From NCBI GenBank assembly GCA_016718525.1, contig JADKDD010000001.1, forward strand, positions 310,001 through 374,000: a stretch of DNA of 64,000 bases, given 5' to 3'. The notes beneath the pieces are model-generated. The model had not been told where the DNA came from. It ran no database searches and worked only from the letters and a program-made list of their open reading frames with translations. Every line of letters starts with the position of its first letter. The stretch's first letter is position 1. The stretch is from Rhodocyclaceae bacterium (GTDB taxonomy: Bacteria; Pseudomonadota; Gammaproteobacteria; Burkholderiales; Rhodocyclaceae). Of this stretch, positions 46,817 through 55,791 are shown one piece after another. The translations under genes and the position numbers were made by a program.

Positions 46817-47572
46817 ATGAATATTCCATCGATGAAAGATAAGGTTAGCGTGGAGGAGTGGAATTTACGCGTAGAGCTTGCGGCGTGTTATCGCTTGGTT
46901 GCCATGTATGGCTGGACCGACTTGGTGTTCACGCATATCAGCGCTCGCATCCCTGGCCCGGAGCATCATTTTCTGATCAATCCATATGGATTGATGTTTG
47001 ATGAAATCACCGCCTCGTCGTTGATCAAGGTTGACGCCGAGTGCAATGTTATGCACGAGACCCAGTTTCCGGTCAATCCTGCCGGATTCACCATCCACAG
47101 TGCAATTCACGACATCCGTCATGACGTGCAATGCGTGTTGCACACTCACACTCGTGCTGGCGTAGCAGTGAGCACGCAAAAATGCGGGGTGTTACCGATT
47201 TCCCAGCAGTCGACCTTTATCCTGGCATCACTGGCATATCATGATTATGAAGGTATTGCCGTGCGCGCAGATGAACGGCCGCGCTTGCAAAAAGATTTGG
47301 GCGGAAATACGTTTCTTATGTTGCGCAATCATGGTTTGCTCACTGTTGGCAGCACAGTGGCCGAAGCGTTCCTGGCAATGTATTTTTTTGAGACTACCTG
47401 CCAAATTCAAATTACGGCACAAGCGGCTGGCGATTTGATCGAGGTGAATCCGGCGATTATCTCTGGCGTCCGCGAAGCGATGCACAAGACATCTGACGGT
47501 GTTGGTGCGCAGATTGCCTGGCCCGCCTTAATTCGTAAGCTCGATCGCGTTGATCAGACTTACAAGACTTAG
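46817..47572 (+). CDS. Class II aldolase/adducin-family protein
   Basis: 251 residues. WTDLVFTHISARIPGPEHHF and FLMLRNHGLLTVGSTVAEAF carry the metal-binding histidines, with CVLHTHTRAG supplying the paired HxH. The family includes fuculose-1-phosphate aldolases and decarboxylase-like proteins. Its substrate is not evident. It stands alone between divergent b561 and rlmM regions. Confidence 0.88.
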   Translation: MNIPSMKDKVSVEEWNLRVELAACYRLVAMYGWTDLVFTHISARIPGPEHHFLINPYGLMFDEITASSLIKVDAECNVMHETQFPVNPAGFTIHSAIHDIRHDVQCVLHTHTRAGVAVSTQKCGVLPISQQSTFILASLAYHDYEGIAVRADERPRLQKDLGGNTFLMLRNHGLLTVGSTVAEAFLAMYFFETTCQIQITAQAAGDLIEVNPAIISGVREAMHKTSDGVGAQIAWPALIRKLDRVDQTYKT

Positions 47573-47592
47573 TCCAATATCTGTTGCACGAC

Positions 47593-47616
47593 CAGTTGGT
47601 GCTGATGAAACAAAAA
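47593..47616 (+). repeat. Dispersed AGTTGGTGCTG motif, copy G
   Basis: CAGTTGGTGCTGATGAAAC; the downstream ACG part is not conserved in this copy. It lies 21 bases after the aldolase stop codon. Confidence 0.5.
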
Positions 47617-47716
47617 CGAAATCAGAAACTGCCAGCGACAATGCGGTCGCGCAAAAGACGCGTTCTGCGCTGTCGCGTGTGGTAAGACGCCGTTCGGTCC
47701 GGCGAAGCGGCGGGTG

Positions 47717-47857
47717 ATGACAAGCGTACGTGATCCCATTGCCGCCGTTTTATGCACGAATCCGCGAGATGACTACAAACCTGATCATTCGGGCTGTTAC
47801 ACAACAGTGATTGCCGACCATGCTTCCGCTAGGGAATTTGCGGAGCGTGTGCATTGA
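47717..47857 (+). CDS. Possible 46-residue ORF coupled to rlmM
   Basis: An ATG at 47717 (GTG 47714 is also in frame) opens 46 codons whose TGA overlaps the TTG start of rlmM in a TTGA arrangement. The peptide runs MTSVRDPIAAVLCTNPRDDY and ends ASAREFAERVH. The frame is open further upstream to 47609 with a cysteine-rich stretch but without a start codon, so it could also be a gene remnant. No family recognised; low confidence that it is translated. Confidence 0.3.
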   Translation: MTSVRDPIAAVLCTNPRDDYKPDHSGCYTTVIADHASAREFAERVH

Positions 47858-48927
47858 ATAAACAGACAGCACGCGGTACTTTGCTGTATTGCCGGCCGGG
47901 GTTTGAGCGTGAGTGCGCTCAAGAGATCACTGATGCTGCCGCTACGGTTGGCGTTTACGGGTTCGTTAAGGCGCGGGAAAACTCGGGCTTTGCGGTTTTT
48001 ATTCCGTATGAAACCGTCGCTACCGGTCTGCGCCGTGATTTGCGTTTTGTGGATTTTGTTTTTGCAAGGCAAATCGTCCACGACGCTGTTTTGGTTGAGG
48101 CTATGCCGACCGGTGACCGTATTACGCCGTTGCTTCAGTGTATTCGCGAGAATTTTGATCGACGATTTAGTGAGGTATTGCTGGAAACTGCCGATACCAA
48201 TGAGGCCAAAGAGCTTTCTTCGTTCCTGAAAAAATTCAGTCCGGCTTTCAATAGCGCAGCTGCCAATGCCGGCTTGCTTGCCGGTCACTCAACCGCTCCG
48301 CGACTCCATGTGTTCTTCCTGAGTTCGGCTGCAGCCTGGGTTGGCGCCAGCGATCCGGATAACGATTCACCCTGGCACATGGGGATACCGCGATTGAAGT
48401 TGCCTCGTGGCGCACCATCCCGTTCCACACAAAAGCTGGCTGAGGCCTTTTCAGTTTTTCTAACTGAGCACGAGCGCGCCGACTGGTTGAGAGAAGGTCG
48501 CACCGCGGTTGACCTGGGCGCCGCTCCAGGCGGGTGGACGTGGCAGTTGGTTCATCATGGATTACACGTCACGGCGATTGACAATGGTGCGCTTGATCCC
48601 GCTCTGTTGGCCAATTTCCAAGTGGAGCACCTCCAGGTTGACGGGTTTCATTGGCATCCAAAGCAAGCTGTTGATTGGGTGGTGTGCGACATGATCGAAA
48701 AACCGGCGCGGATCGCCAATTTGATGGCTGACTGGTTGGCAAATGGCTACGCTCAAAGAGCCATTTTCAACCTCAAATTGCCAATGAAAAAACGCCGCGA
48801 GGAAGTGATTGCCTGCAAGGCATTAGTTGAGGCGCGGCTTACAGACACCAACTTCCTGTGGCGCGCCAGACAGCTTTATCACGACCGCGAAGAAGTTACC
48901 GTATCAGTAGCTCGCCATCAGCGCTGA
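47854..48927 (+). CDS. rlmM: 23S rRNA 2'-O-methyltransferase (C2498)
   Basis: 357 residues, starting at TTG 47854, where a GGAG-like site lies 8-10 bases upstream. N-terminal THUMP-like region (LLYCRPGFERECAQEI), then the Rossmann core AVDLGAAPGGWTWQLVHHGL, and the catalytic VVCDMIEKPARIANLM and NLKLPMKKRREEV. It methylates C2498 of 23S rRNA. Its end overlaps the convergent ankyrin gene by 32 bases. Confidence 0.92.
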   Translation: MNKQTARGTLLYCRPGFERECAQEITDAAATVGVYGFVKARENSGFAVFIPYETVATGLRRDLRFVDFVFARQIVHDAVLVEAMPTGDRITPLLQCIRENFDRRFSEVLLETADTNEAKELSSFLKKFSPAFNSAAANAGLLAGHSTAPRLHVFFLSSAAAWVGASDPDNDSPWHMGIPRLKLPRGAPSRSTQKLAEAFSVFLTEHERADWLREGRTAVDLGAAPGGWTWQLVHHGLHVTAIDNGALDPALLANFQVEHLQVDGFHWHPKQAVDWVVCDMIEKPARIANLMADWLANGYAQRAIFNLKLPMKKRREEVIACKALVEARLTDTNFLWRARQLYHDREEVTVSVARHQR

Positions 48928-49384
48928 GCTCCTCCAGGCCGATAATCGCTTCGTCGCCGAGCGACAGCAATTCCCGCAGACCTGCCGGCGTGCCCGGCAA
49001 CTGAGCAATGTGACGCGCAGTCATGCCATCCAGTCGAGCCAGCGTAATGTCAGCCCCAACCGCCAGCAGAATTTCAACGGTGGCTGCCTGCCCATTAAGG
49101 ACCGCTGAAATCAAAGGCGTGTTACCGTCATCGTCCTGCACGTCAATCAGCGCGCCGGCACCAAGCAATATCGCGACTATGCCAGCGTGCCCCCCTTCCG
49201 CGGCCGCATGCAAGGGTCGCTGATGTTTGGGTCCAAAAACTTCCAGATTTGATCCCGCCTCGCACATCACTTTAGCGGCGGCAACGCAGCCGCGCTGAGC
49301 CGCGACAAAGAGCGGGGGGCCCTCGCGCGACAAGGTTGCTTCAGTCAATGCAACCGTAACCCAATCAGTGGCGGAAAATTCCAC
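48896..49384 (-). CDS. Ankyrin repeat protein
   Basis: 162 residues, without a signal peptide. Four ankyrin repeats: GPPLFVAAQRGCVAAAKVMC, RPLHAAAEGGHAGIVAILLG, NTPLISAVLNGQAATVEILL and RLDGMTARHIAQLPGTPAGL. It would bind another protein in the cytoplasm; no partner is evident. It converges with rlmM and overlaps its 3' end. Confidence 0.88.
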   Translation of the reverse strand: MEFSATDWVTVALTEATLSREGPPLFVAAQRGCVAAAKVMCEAGSNLEVFGPKHQRPLHAAAEGGHAGIVAILLGAGALIDVQDDDGNTPLISAVLNGQAATVEILLAVGADITLARLDGMTARHIAQLPGTPAGLRELLSLGDEAIIGLEELSADGELLIR

Positions 49385-49554
49385 GGAGTTCCTTTTAGGA
49401 GTTAGTCCAAATGTCTAATTTTCACTTCAAACAAATGACTTAATCATAATTTACATGTGCAAAAATCCGCTAAACATCGTGTCGAATGTTAGTGCTAGCA
49501 CTCGCATCATTGTAGTTCGATGAATGCGAATTCACATCGGCTGATTCAATTTAT

Positions 49555-50463
49555 ATGAACGTTCATTCCATGGAAAAAAATTGCGCGCCGCTTCGCATAG
49601 GATTCATCGGGGCGGGTCGTTTGGCCTGCACATTGGCGCGGGCATGGGCGAACGCAGGTGAAATCGTCGTCGGAGCGAGCAGTCGCCGAGCGGAATCGGT
49701 TGCGGCACTCGTCGCCCGATGTCCCGATGCCCGGCCATTCAATACTGCAGCTGAACTCGTTGACCAATGTGACCTGGTCTTCGTTACTGTCACCGATACG
49801 GCAATCGAAGAAGTTTCCAACGCGATTGCATGGCACGAGGGGCAGTTTGTGGTGCACTGTAGCGCAGCTTGCGAGATCGATTTGTTGCATCACGCCAAGC
49901 AGTGCGGCGCGGAAATTGGCGGCTTTCATCCGCTGCAGATTTTTTCGGACCCGGAAGTCGCCTTCCTGCACCTCGCAGGAAGCAGCGTAGCAATTGAAGC
50001 ATTGGGATTATTGCAGTTACAGTTATTCAGGCTCGCAAGCGCGATCGGCATGACGCCGCTCACATTGCGGGCAGGAGCGCGTTTGAGCTATCACCTTGCC
50101 GGAAATTTTGCCGCCAGTGGCCTGTTGGCGTTATTGCTTGAAGCGGAGGAACTGTGGGAAGACTGCGGGTTTGAACGACGCACGGCATTGCTGGCGCTTC
50201 TGCCATTAAGTTTTGGCACATTAAACTCGGCGGCACAATTGGGATTGGCCAAGGCGGTTTCCGGACCGGTGTCACGTGGTGACAGTGAAATGCTGAAGCG
50301 ACACCTGGCGCTCGCCGCCTCGCGCGAAACCGGTGATCAGCTCTATCGGGAGTTGCTGGTCCGTCTGATTCAGTTGGCGAACAGTTCGCTCCGCCTGACG
50401 CCTGATCAAGTGACCGAACTTCGCGCAGCCCTCAATGGCGCTGCGCGACGCATAATTCCCTAG
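49555..50463 (+). CDS. Rossmann-like / DUF2520 protein
   Basis: 302 residues (ATG 49570 is an alternative). The NAD(P)-binding motif IGFIGAGRLACTLARAWANA is at the N-terminus, then CDLVFVTVTDTAIEEVSNAI and GGFHPLQIFSDPEVAF. The C-terminal half is an all-helical DUF2520 domain. It resembles 2-hydroxyacid-type or pyrroline-carboxylate-reductase-like folds, but the substrate is unknown. It converges with the isocitrate dehydrogenase gene, 3 bases apart. Confidence 0.85.
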   Translation: MNVHSMEKNCAPLRIGFIGAGRLACTLARAWANAGEIVVGASSRRAESVAALVARCPDARPFNTAAELVDQCDLVFVTVTDTAIEEVSNAIAWHEGQFVVHCSAACEIDLLHHAKQCGAEIGGFHPLQIFSDPEVAFLHLAGSSVAIEALGLLQLQLFRLASAIGMTPLTLRAGARLSYHLAGNFAASGLLALLLEAEELWEDCGFERRTALLALLPLSFGTLNSAAQLGLAKAVSGPVSRGDSEMLKRHLALAASRETGDQLYRELLVRLIQLANSSLRLTPDQVTELRAALNGAARRIIP

Positions 50464-50466
50464 TCC

Positions 50467-52710
50467 TTAGCCTGCCGCCAATGCGGCGTTAAAGGTCAGG
50501 CTTGGGCGCATGACCGCCTCGGTTTTTACCGGGTCGGGGAGATAGTAACCGCCGATGTCCACGGGTTTTCCCTGCACCGATTTGAACTCTTCAATAATTT
50601 TTTGCTCATTTTCGGTCAAGCGCTTTGCCAGCGGCGCGAAGTGCGCCTGCAATTCCATGTCATCTGACTGTTCTGCCAGCGCCTGCGCCCAGTACATGGC
50701 AAGGTAGTAGTGACTGCCACGGTTATCCAACTCGCCAGTGCGGGTCGACGGTCCCTTTCGATTGTCGAGTAGCTTGCCTGTCGCATCGTCAAGTGTTTTC
50801 GCAAGAATTTTGGCTTTCGCATTGCCGGTTTTGGTCCCAACATCCTCCAGTGAGACGGCCAATGCCAAAAACTCACCGAGCGAATCCCAACGCAGGTGGT
50901 TTTCTTCCACAAGTTGCTTGACGTGTTTGGGGGCAGAACCGCCCGCACCGGTTTCATACATTCCGCCACCTGCCATTAGTGGAACGATGGAGAGCATCTT
51001 TGCACTGGTTCCGAGTTCCATGATCGGGAAAAGGTCGGTCAGATAGTCACGCAGAATGTTGCCTGTGACGGAAATGGTGTCAAGCCCACGAATGACGCGT
51101 TCGAGCGTGTAGCGCATGGCGCGCACTTGCGACATGATTTGTATGTCCAAGCCGGTTGTGTCATGGTCTTTTAGGTAGAGGTGCACCTTCTTGATTAATT
51201 CAGCTTCATGCGGACGATAGGGATCAAGCCAGAAGATTGCCGGCATGCCGGATTGGCGCGCGCGGGTCACGGCGAGTTTGACCCAATCGCGAATCGGCGC
51301 GTCTTTAACCTGGCACATACGGAAGATGTCGCCTTGCTCGACGTTTTGGGTCAACAACACTTCGCCGGTGGCCAGGTCAGTGATGTTGGCCACGCCATCT
51401 TCAGATATCTCGAAGGTCTTGTCATGCGAACCATATTCTTCGGCCTGCTGCGCCATCAAACCGACATTGGGGACGGTGCCCATCGTCTTCGGGTCAAAGT
51501 TTCCGTGCCATTTACAGAAATTGATCATTTCCTGGTAGATACGGGCAAATGTACTCTCCGGCATCACTGCCTTGCAATCCTTGGGTCGACCATCAGCGCC
51601 CCACATCTTGCCGCCAATGCGGATCATGGCGGGCATTGATGCATCGACAATCACGTCGCTGGGCGAATGGAAATTGGTAATCCCTTTGGACGAGTCCACC
51701 ATTGCCAGCTCGGGACGATGTTCATGGCAGCGGTGCAGATCGTTGATGATTTCTTCGCGTTTGGAAGTCGGCAACGTGGCGATCTTGTCATAAAGGTTGA
51801 CCATGCCGTTGTTGACGTTCACGCCCAGTTGGTCAAACAATTGGCCATGTTTTTCAAACGCGTCCTTGTAGAAGATTCTGACGCAGTGCCCAAACACAAT
51901 CGGATGCGAAACCTTCATCATCGTCGCCTTAACGTGCAACGAGAACATCACACCTGTCTTGTAGGCATCTTCGATTTCCTTTTCGTAGAACTCGCACAAG
52001 GCTTTCTTGCTCATGAACATGCTGTCGATGACTTCACCGGCGAGCAATGAAACTTTTGGTTTAAGGATGATGGTTTTGCCGCTCTTGGTAACGAGTTCCA
52101 TCTTGACGTCACGCGCTTTTTCCAAAGTCATCGACTTTTCACCGTGGTAGAAGTCACCGTGGTGCATGTGCGAAACGTGTGTACGGGAGGCCTGGCTCCA
52201 TTCACCCATCGAGTGCGGGTTCTTGCGGGCATAGTTTTTCACAGCCTTCGGTGCGCGGCGATCGGAATTACCTTCGCGCAACACCGGATTGACTGAACTG
52301 CCGATACATTTGGCGAAGCGGGCCTTGATTGACTTTTCTTCGTCGGTTTTCGGATCCTCCGGATAGTCCGGGATCTTATAGCCGCGCGCGTGAAGTTCCT
52401 TCACTGCAGCGATGAGTTGCGGCACTGAAGCGCTGATATTGGGGAGCTTGATAATATTTGTGTCAGGGAGTTTGGCGAGGCGCCCTAATTCCGCCAGATT
52501 GTCGGGAACTTTTTGTTCATCGGTCAGACAGTCCGAAAATTCGGCCAAAATTCGAGCCGAAACTGCGATGTCACTACCAACAACGTCGATACCAGCGGGA
52601 GCAACAAATGCTTTGACGATCGGTAGTAGCGAATAAGTGGCAAGCAGCGGCGCCTCGTCGGTTAGCGTGTAAATGATTTTGGTTTTGGTTGCGGTCATTG
52701 TCATCCCCAT
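50467..52710 (-). CDS. NADP-dependent isocitrate dehydrogenase, monomeric type
   Basis: 747 residues (or 741-745 from the nearby ATG 52704 or 52698). The length and the sequence are those of the monomeric IDH2 family: NPVLREGNSDRRAPKAVKNY, MVDSSKGITNFHSPSDVIVD and FWLDPYRPHEAELIKKVHLY. It converts isocitrate to 2-oxoglutarate in the TCA cycle. No second IDH gene is present in the window. Confidence 0.97.
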   Translation of the reverse strand: MGMTMTATKTKIIYTLTDEAPLLATYSLLPIVKAFVAPAGIDVVGSDIAVSARILAEFSDCLTDEQKVPDNLAELGRLAKLPDTNIIKLPNISASVPQLIAAVKELHARGYKIPDYPEDPKTDEEKSIKARFAKCIGSSVNPVLREGNSDRRAPKAVKNYARKNPHSMGEWSQASRTHVSHMHHGDFYHGEKSMTLEKARDVKMELVTKSGKTIILKPKVSLLAGEVIDSMFMSKKALCEFYEKEIEDAYKTGVMFSLHVKATMMKVSHPIVFGHCVRIFYKDAFEKHGQLFDQLGVNVNNGMVNLYDKIATLPTSKREEIINDLHRCHEHRPELAMVDSSKGITNFHSPSDVIVDASMPAMIRIGGKMWGADGRPKDCKAVMPESTFARIYQEMINFCKWHGNFDPKTMGTVPNVGLMAQQAEEYGSHDKTFEISEDGVANITDLATGEVLLTQNVEQGDIFRMCQVKDAPIRDWVKLAVTRARQSGMPAIFWLDPYRPHEAELIKKVHLYLKDHDTTGLDIQIMSQVRAMRYTLERVIRGLDTISVTGNILRDYLTDLFPIMELGTSAKMLSIVPLMAGGGMYETGAGGSAPKHVKQLVEENHLRWDSLGEFLALAVSLEDVGTKTGNAKAKILAKTLDDATGKLLDNRKGPSTRTGELDNRGSHYYLAMYWAQALAEQSDDMELQAHFAPLAKRLTENEQKIIEEFKSVQGKPVDIGGYYLPDPVKTEAVMRPSLTFNAALAAG

Positions 52711-53038
52711 TAAATTTTGGTTGCTGTTGTTGATGCACGTGCTGGTGGAACTCGGTTCGCCGGAACTGCGCGACCTCGTTAACCGACCTCATCGGGCAAC
52801 GCGAACGTTGCAGGACTTTGGAGCAACCAATTGTATAGAACAAAGCTTACGGGTCACTTGCGAGAGTCGATCGGTAAACGCCCTTGCGCTCAAGATCTAT
52901 GCCTTGGGCGATCTATTGCGTCCCGCCGGCACCAACTGACGGGACGCAACTGCTGCAAAACTTGCGCAAATTTGCTGTGCGGTCGGGCGGGTCTTTGGCT
53001 AAACTTGCATCATCCAGCCAGTCAGGAGGGACAACACC
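52711..53038. other. Intergenic region upstream of the isocitrate dehydrogenase gene
   Basis: 328 bases between divergent genes. It should hold the promoters for the isocitrate dehydrogenase (minus) and the small secreted protein (plus, with AGGAGGG at about 53025). It also contains motif copy H. Short open frames here have no recognisable content. Confidence 0.5.
52915..52938 (-). repeat. Dispersed AGTTGGTGCTG motif, variant copy H
   Basis: Minus strand CAGTTGGTGCCGGCGGGACG, with one change in the core (CCG for CTG). It lies in the intergenic region. Confidence 0.4.
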
Positions 53039-53356
53039 ATGAATCGGCACCTTTCAAAGATAGTTGTGTTTGGCATAACAACGCTGGTCAACGGCGCAGC
53101 GTTCGCTGCGTCGCCATCCATGCCGATTGATAGCGCCGGCGAGTTGATGGTTACCAGTACGGATTTCGTCGGTAAAGACATTGGAAAGCGCAACTGCATC
53201 CGGCAGACCGGATCGCACATCGTGTTCAAGGATGGTCGCGCCTGCAATGGTCAAATTGGCAGCGCCTATACCCGAGACGATATAGATCGGACCGGTGCCA
53301 TCACCACAGCCGGCGCGCTGCAAAGTTTGGATACTGCGGTTCAGCTTCGACGCTGA
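53039..53356 (+). CDS. Small secreted protein with TGSHI and plug-like motif
   Basis: 105 residues with a signal peptide (MNRHLSKIVVFGITTLVNGA) after an AGGAGGG site. The mature part has RNCIRQTGSHIVFKDGRACN (a short disulfide-like pair) and then YTRDDIDRTGAITTAGALQS, reminiscent of the plug-start phrase of TonB receptors (DIxRTGATxxADAL). It is too short to be a receptor. Similar short proteins occur in some gamma-proteobacteria, but I cannot name the family. It precedes a larger secreted protein on the same strand. Confidence 0.6.
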   Translation: MNRHLSKIVVFGITTLVNGAAFAASPSMPIDSAGELMVTSTDFVGKDIGKRNCIRQTGSHIVFKDGRACNGQIGSAYTRDDIDRTGAITTAGALQSLDTAVQLRR

Positions 53357-53417
53357 AATCCGTGCCCGGTTACATTCTGTAGTTACCTGCTAACCAAACC
53401 ACCTGGAGAGAATACTG

Positions 53418-54872
53418 ATGCGCCATTCCGTTATCCTTGTAACCGTCCTGGCAGCTGCCCTACATCCGGTCTATGCCCAGTCTCCGGCGCCAATCGAACG
53501 AATCAAGATTACCGACAATGATTTGACCTGTCAGCAGATTTTTGACGAACGGAACAGCATGGATTTGGCCGTGGCCGAAGCAAAAAATGCCCAGGCTTCC
53601 GGCCAGACAACGGCCGCCGCCGGCCAAGCGGCCGGGGTTGCGGCAGAGGTCGCCAACCGGACCGGGATGTTTGGTTCCCTTGGCAGCATCACCGGCCAGT
53701 TACTGGGAAACGTTGCAAGTAAAAGCGCAGCAAGTGCAACAACCCAAATGGGGCAGCAAGATGCGGCCCAGGCAGCGGAACGCGAACGGCAAGCACTGGC
53801 GCGTAAAGACCAATTGACGCAGCTATTTTTGGCCAAGGGATGTTCTGCAAGTGACCCCTCAGCTGCACCGAAGAATCCAAATGCTGCCGTGCCGCTGCCG
53901 GCTGCTGCGCTCTCGACCAAGGTGGCCTCTGCTGAACCAAGCGCGGCGACGCTCTCAGGCGCACGCGCAACGCCGTTGGCGATGAAGCTTGAGGTCATCA
54001 ATCCGGAAGACTTGTTGGATTCGGGAAAAGTGTTGGTTGTACCTACCGCGTACGTCACCCTGCTGACGGATGGAAGGGTCTCCGCGGTCAAACAAACCAG
54101 TGCATTTCAAAGTGGTGATGCGACGGCTCGCGCCAGTGCCAATTATCGAGTCAGCGGAATTGATAAAGCCTACGCACAGTTACTGGCAAAAGCTGCATAT
54201 GACGACTTAATTGTGCAACTGCGTCAAGCCGGGTATACCGTGCTCACATACGCTGATGTCAAAGATCGCGATTTCGTTCGCGCTGCCGGCCGCGAGTCTT
54301 CGGCCAGTCTGCCGACCAAGTCCGAAGGAGGAAACAACTTTGTCACCGCCGCGCCAAGCGACGAACAGAATTTCGTCAGCGGTACCTTTGGCGGCATCTT
54401 TTCTGAATTTACATCAGGGGGTAAATCAAAATTTACGGATGCCACTTTGGTGATCCCGCAGTACACTTTTACGGCACCTCAATCATGGGCGGAGTCCAGT
54501 AGGGGGTACAAGTCTGTATCGGCCGAGGCCCATGTTGCTCCCGGGATGAATATGTTGAGCGGGCGGGTATATTGGATAGGACAGCCCAGATCGCGCATGA
54601 TGACAGGCATTCCAGGTGTAGGGACAAAGCAGCAAGTGATCAACGTCACCGAAAAGGCTGGCGATTTGGAAAAAACGGCGGATACTACCCCGACTACAGC
54701 CAACGCTCTGAGCGGGCTCTTCAATTCACTAAATGGCGCCGGTAATATTCAGCGAACGTCGAGTGAGTATCTATTCACGATAGATCGCGACGCCTACGCT
54801 GGCGGCATCATGAACGGTGTGCACAACTTTAACGTTGAAGTGGCTCGTGCGGCAGCGAGTGCAAAGCTGTAA
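53418..54872 (+). CDS. Secreted protein of unknown function, Ala-rich N-terminal half
   Basis: 484 residues with a signal peptide (HSVILVTVLAAALHPVYAQ). Residues about 40-140 are helical and Ala/Gln-rich (NAQASGQTTAAAGQAAGVAA, RERQALARKDQLTQLFLAKG). The rest is probably beta-rich (LVVPTAYVTLLTDGRVSAVK, TVLTYADVKDRDFVRAAGRE). ISEFTSGGKSKF-like turns and a C-terminal RDAYAGGIMNGVHNFNVEVA region follow. No domain recognised. It may form an operon with the 105-residue protein upstream (61-base gap). Confidence 0.65.
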   Translation: MRHSVILVTVLAAALHPVYAQSPAPIERIKITDNDLTCQQIFDERNSMDLAVAEAKNAQASGQTTAAAGQAAGVAAEVANRTGMFGSLGSITGQLLGNVASKSAASATTQMGQQDAAQAAERERQALARKDQLTQLFLAKGCSASDPSAAPKNPNAAVPLPAAALSTKVASAEPSAATLSGARATPLAMKLEVINPEDLLDSGKVLVVPTAYVTLLTDGRVSAVKQTSAFQSGDATARASANYRVSGIDKAYAQLLAKAAYDDLIVQLRQAGYTVLTYADVKDRDFVRAAGRESSASLPTKSEGGNNFVTAAPSDEQNFVSGTFGGIFSEFTSGGKSKFTDATLVIPQYTFTAPQSWAESSRGYKSVSAEAHVAPGMNMLSGRVYWIGQPRSRMMTGIPGVGTKQQVINVTEKAGDLEKTADTTPTTANALSGLFNSLNGAGNIQRTSSEYLFTIDRDAYAGGIMNGVHNFNVEVARAAASAKL

Positions 54873-55032
54873 GGTATCGACAACCGTCGTCATCACGATA
54901 CAAATGGCGACCGTTTCTACGTCCTATACGCATCATTTGATCCGGATAGATTTTGTAGAAATTCTTAGCTTTTGAATTGAGTAGGCTCTCGTTTCGGGTT
55001 ACACGATAAACCTGTGTGCTCGCCGCTAACCA

Positions 55033-55048
55033 GGTGGCGGAGGGGGTG
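55033..55048. repeat. attL: duplicated 3' end of tRNA-Ser(CGA)
   Basis: GGTGGCGGAGGGGGTG is identical to 62423-62438, which covers the acceptor and part of the T stem of tRNA-Ser. It marks the left junction of the island. Confidence 0.75.
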
Positions 55049-55523
55049 TCCGCTGTACCGCTAGGTTTACCAAGGATTTATGGTCGGTGCTTTAAAATAC
55101 CCATCAATTAACCCATCAATTCCAAGGGTGCTTGCGACTAAATGCCAGTCTTCGCCGTAGCTGTAATAACAGCGAAATACGCCGGTTCTGATCGTACCGT
55201 ATTGCCCCGTATTTATCGGCACTTTTCGGCACTGTGTCGGTAACGTTGCACTTCGCGCGCGCGTACTGCTCCCGAAAAGCCAAGTAGTCCTGTTGCACCG
55301 AAACAGACCCCCCAAGACACTTGCCTAACTCGTTGATTCAAAAGGCTTCGTATTAGACTGTAAGTGCATGTATATAAAGACCTTTCGATAGCATACTTGT
55401 CGTTCCAGACACCATCAAAACGGCGGGTTTAATTCATTGATTTCATTAACTAAAATACCCGCTTGATTCAATGATAACTACTTGATTAGTAAGGCTTAAT
55501 AACAACCAGCTCCCTGGGTAAAC

Positions 55524-55574
55524 CCTTACCATAACCTTACCATTCTTGACTGTACCCTTGCCTAAACCTTGCCA
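55524..55574. repeat. Four CCTTRCC repeats (iteron-like)
   Basis: CCTTACCA at 55524 and 55535, CCTTGCCT at 55556, CCTTGCCA at 55567. Pairs are spaced 11 bases, about one helical turn, as expected for a protein-binding array. It lies near the left end of the island. Confidence 0.45.
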
Positions 55575-55593
55575 TTCCCACCGTGAGTGTTTT

Positions 55594-55791
55594 GTGAGCA
55601 GTCTCGGCACTGGTGGCAATGCGGCGGTTGCAGCCCTTGATGACTGGAAATCCTACTTCGGCTAGCGCTGCACAGCCAAAATTCAGGTAGTAAAAGTTGG
55701 GGCTGATTTAATTGCAACAGGTGCTAAAGCAAGTCTAGGCGAGGCTCTGACCGTGGCAGTAAACGTGGTAGCAGGCTTATCAGATATTTAG
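55594..55791 (+). pseudogene. Short ORF with an in-frame amber codon
   Basis: GTG 55594 opens a frame reading SSLGTGGNAAVAALDDWKSY, then FG, TAG at 55663. Without a shift the frame continues RCTAKIQVVKVGADLIATGA, then KASLGEALTVAVNVVAGLSD, I, stop at 55789. Both parts look protein-like and the second has no start codon, so this is either a decayed gene with one nonsense codon or a read-through ORF. No family recognised. Confidence 0.35.

Larger units (their letters stand above)
54873..55593. other. Gene-poor region spanning the left island boundary
   Basis: About 720 bases. It holds the left att repeat at 55033-55048, then two tandem 12-base units ACCCATCAATT(A/C) at 55099-55122. Four CCTTRCCx repeats lie at 55524-55574, spaced 11, 21 and 11 bases. 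A minus-strand frame at 55067-55315 encodes 82 residues with an ordered-looking part (TGVFRCYYSYGEDWHLVAS); I list it as possible only, since its N-terminus does not look coding. Confidence 0.4.

Noticed and set aside
52673..52939. Plus-strand ORF overlapping the isocitrate dehydrogenase start
   Set aside because: Its first part is the antisense of the dehydrogenase gene and the rest has no protein-like features.
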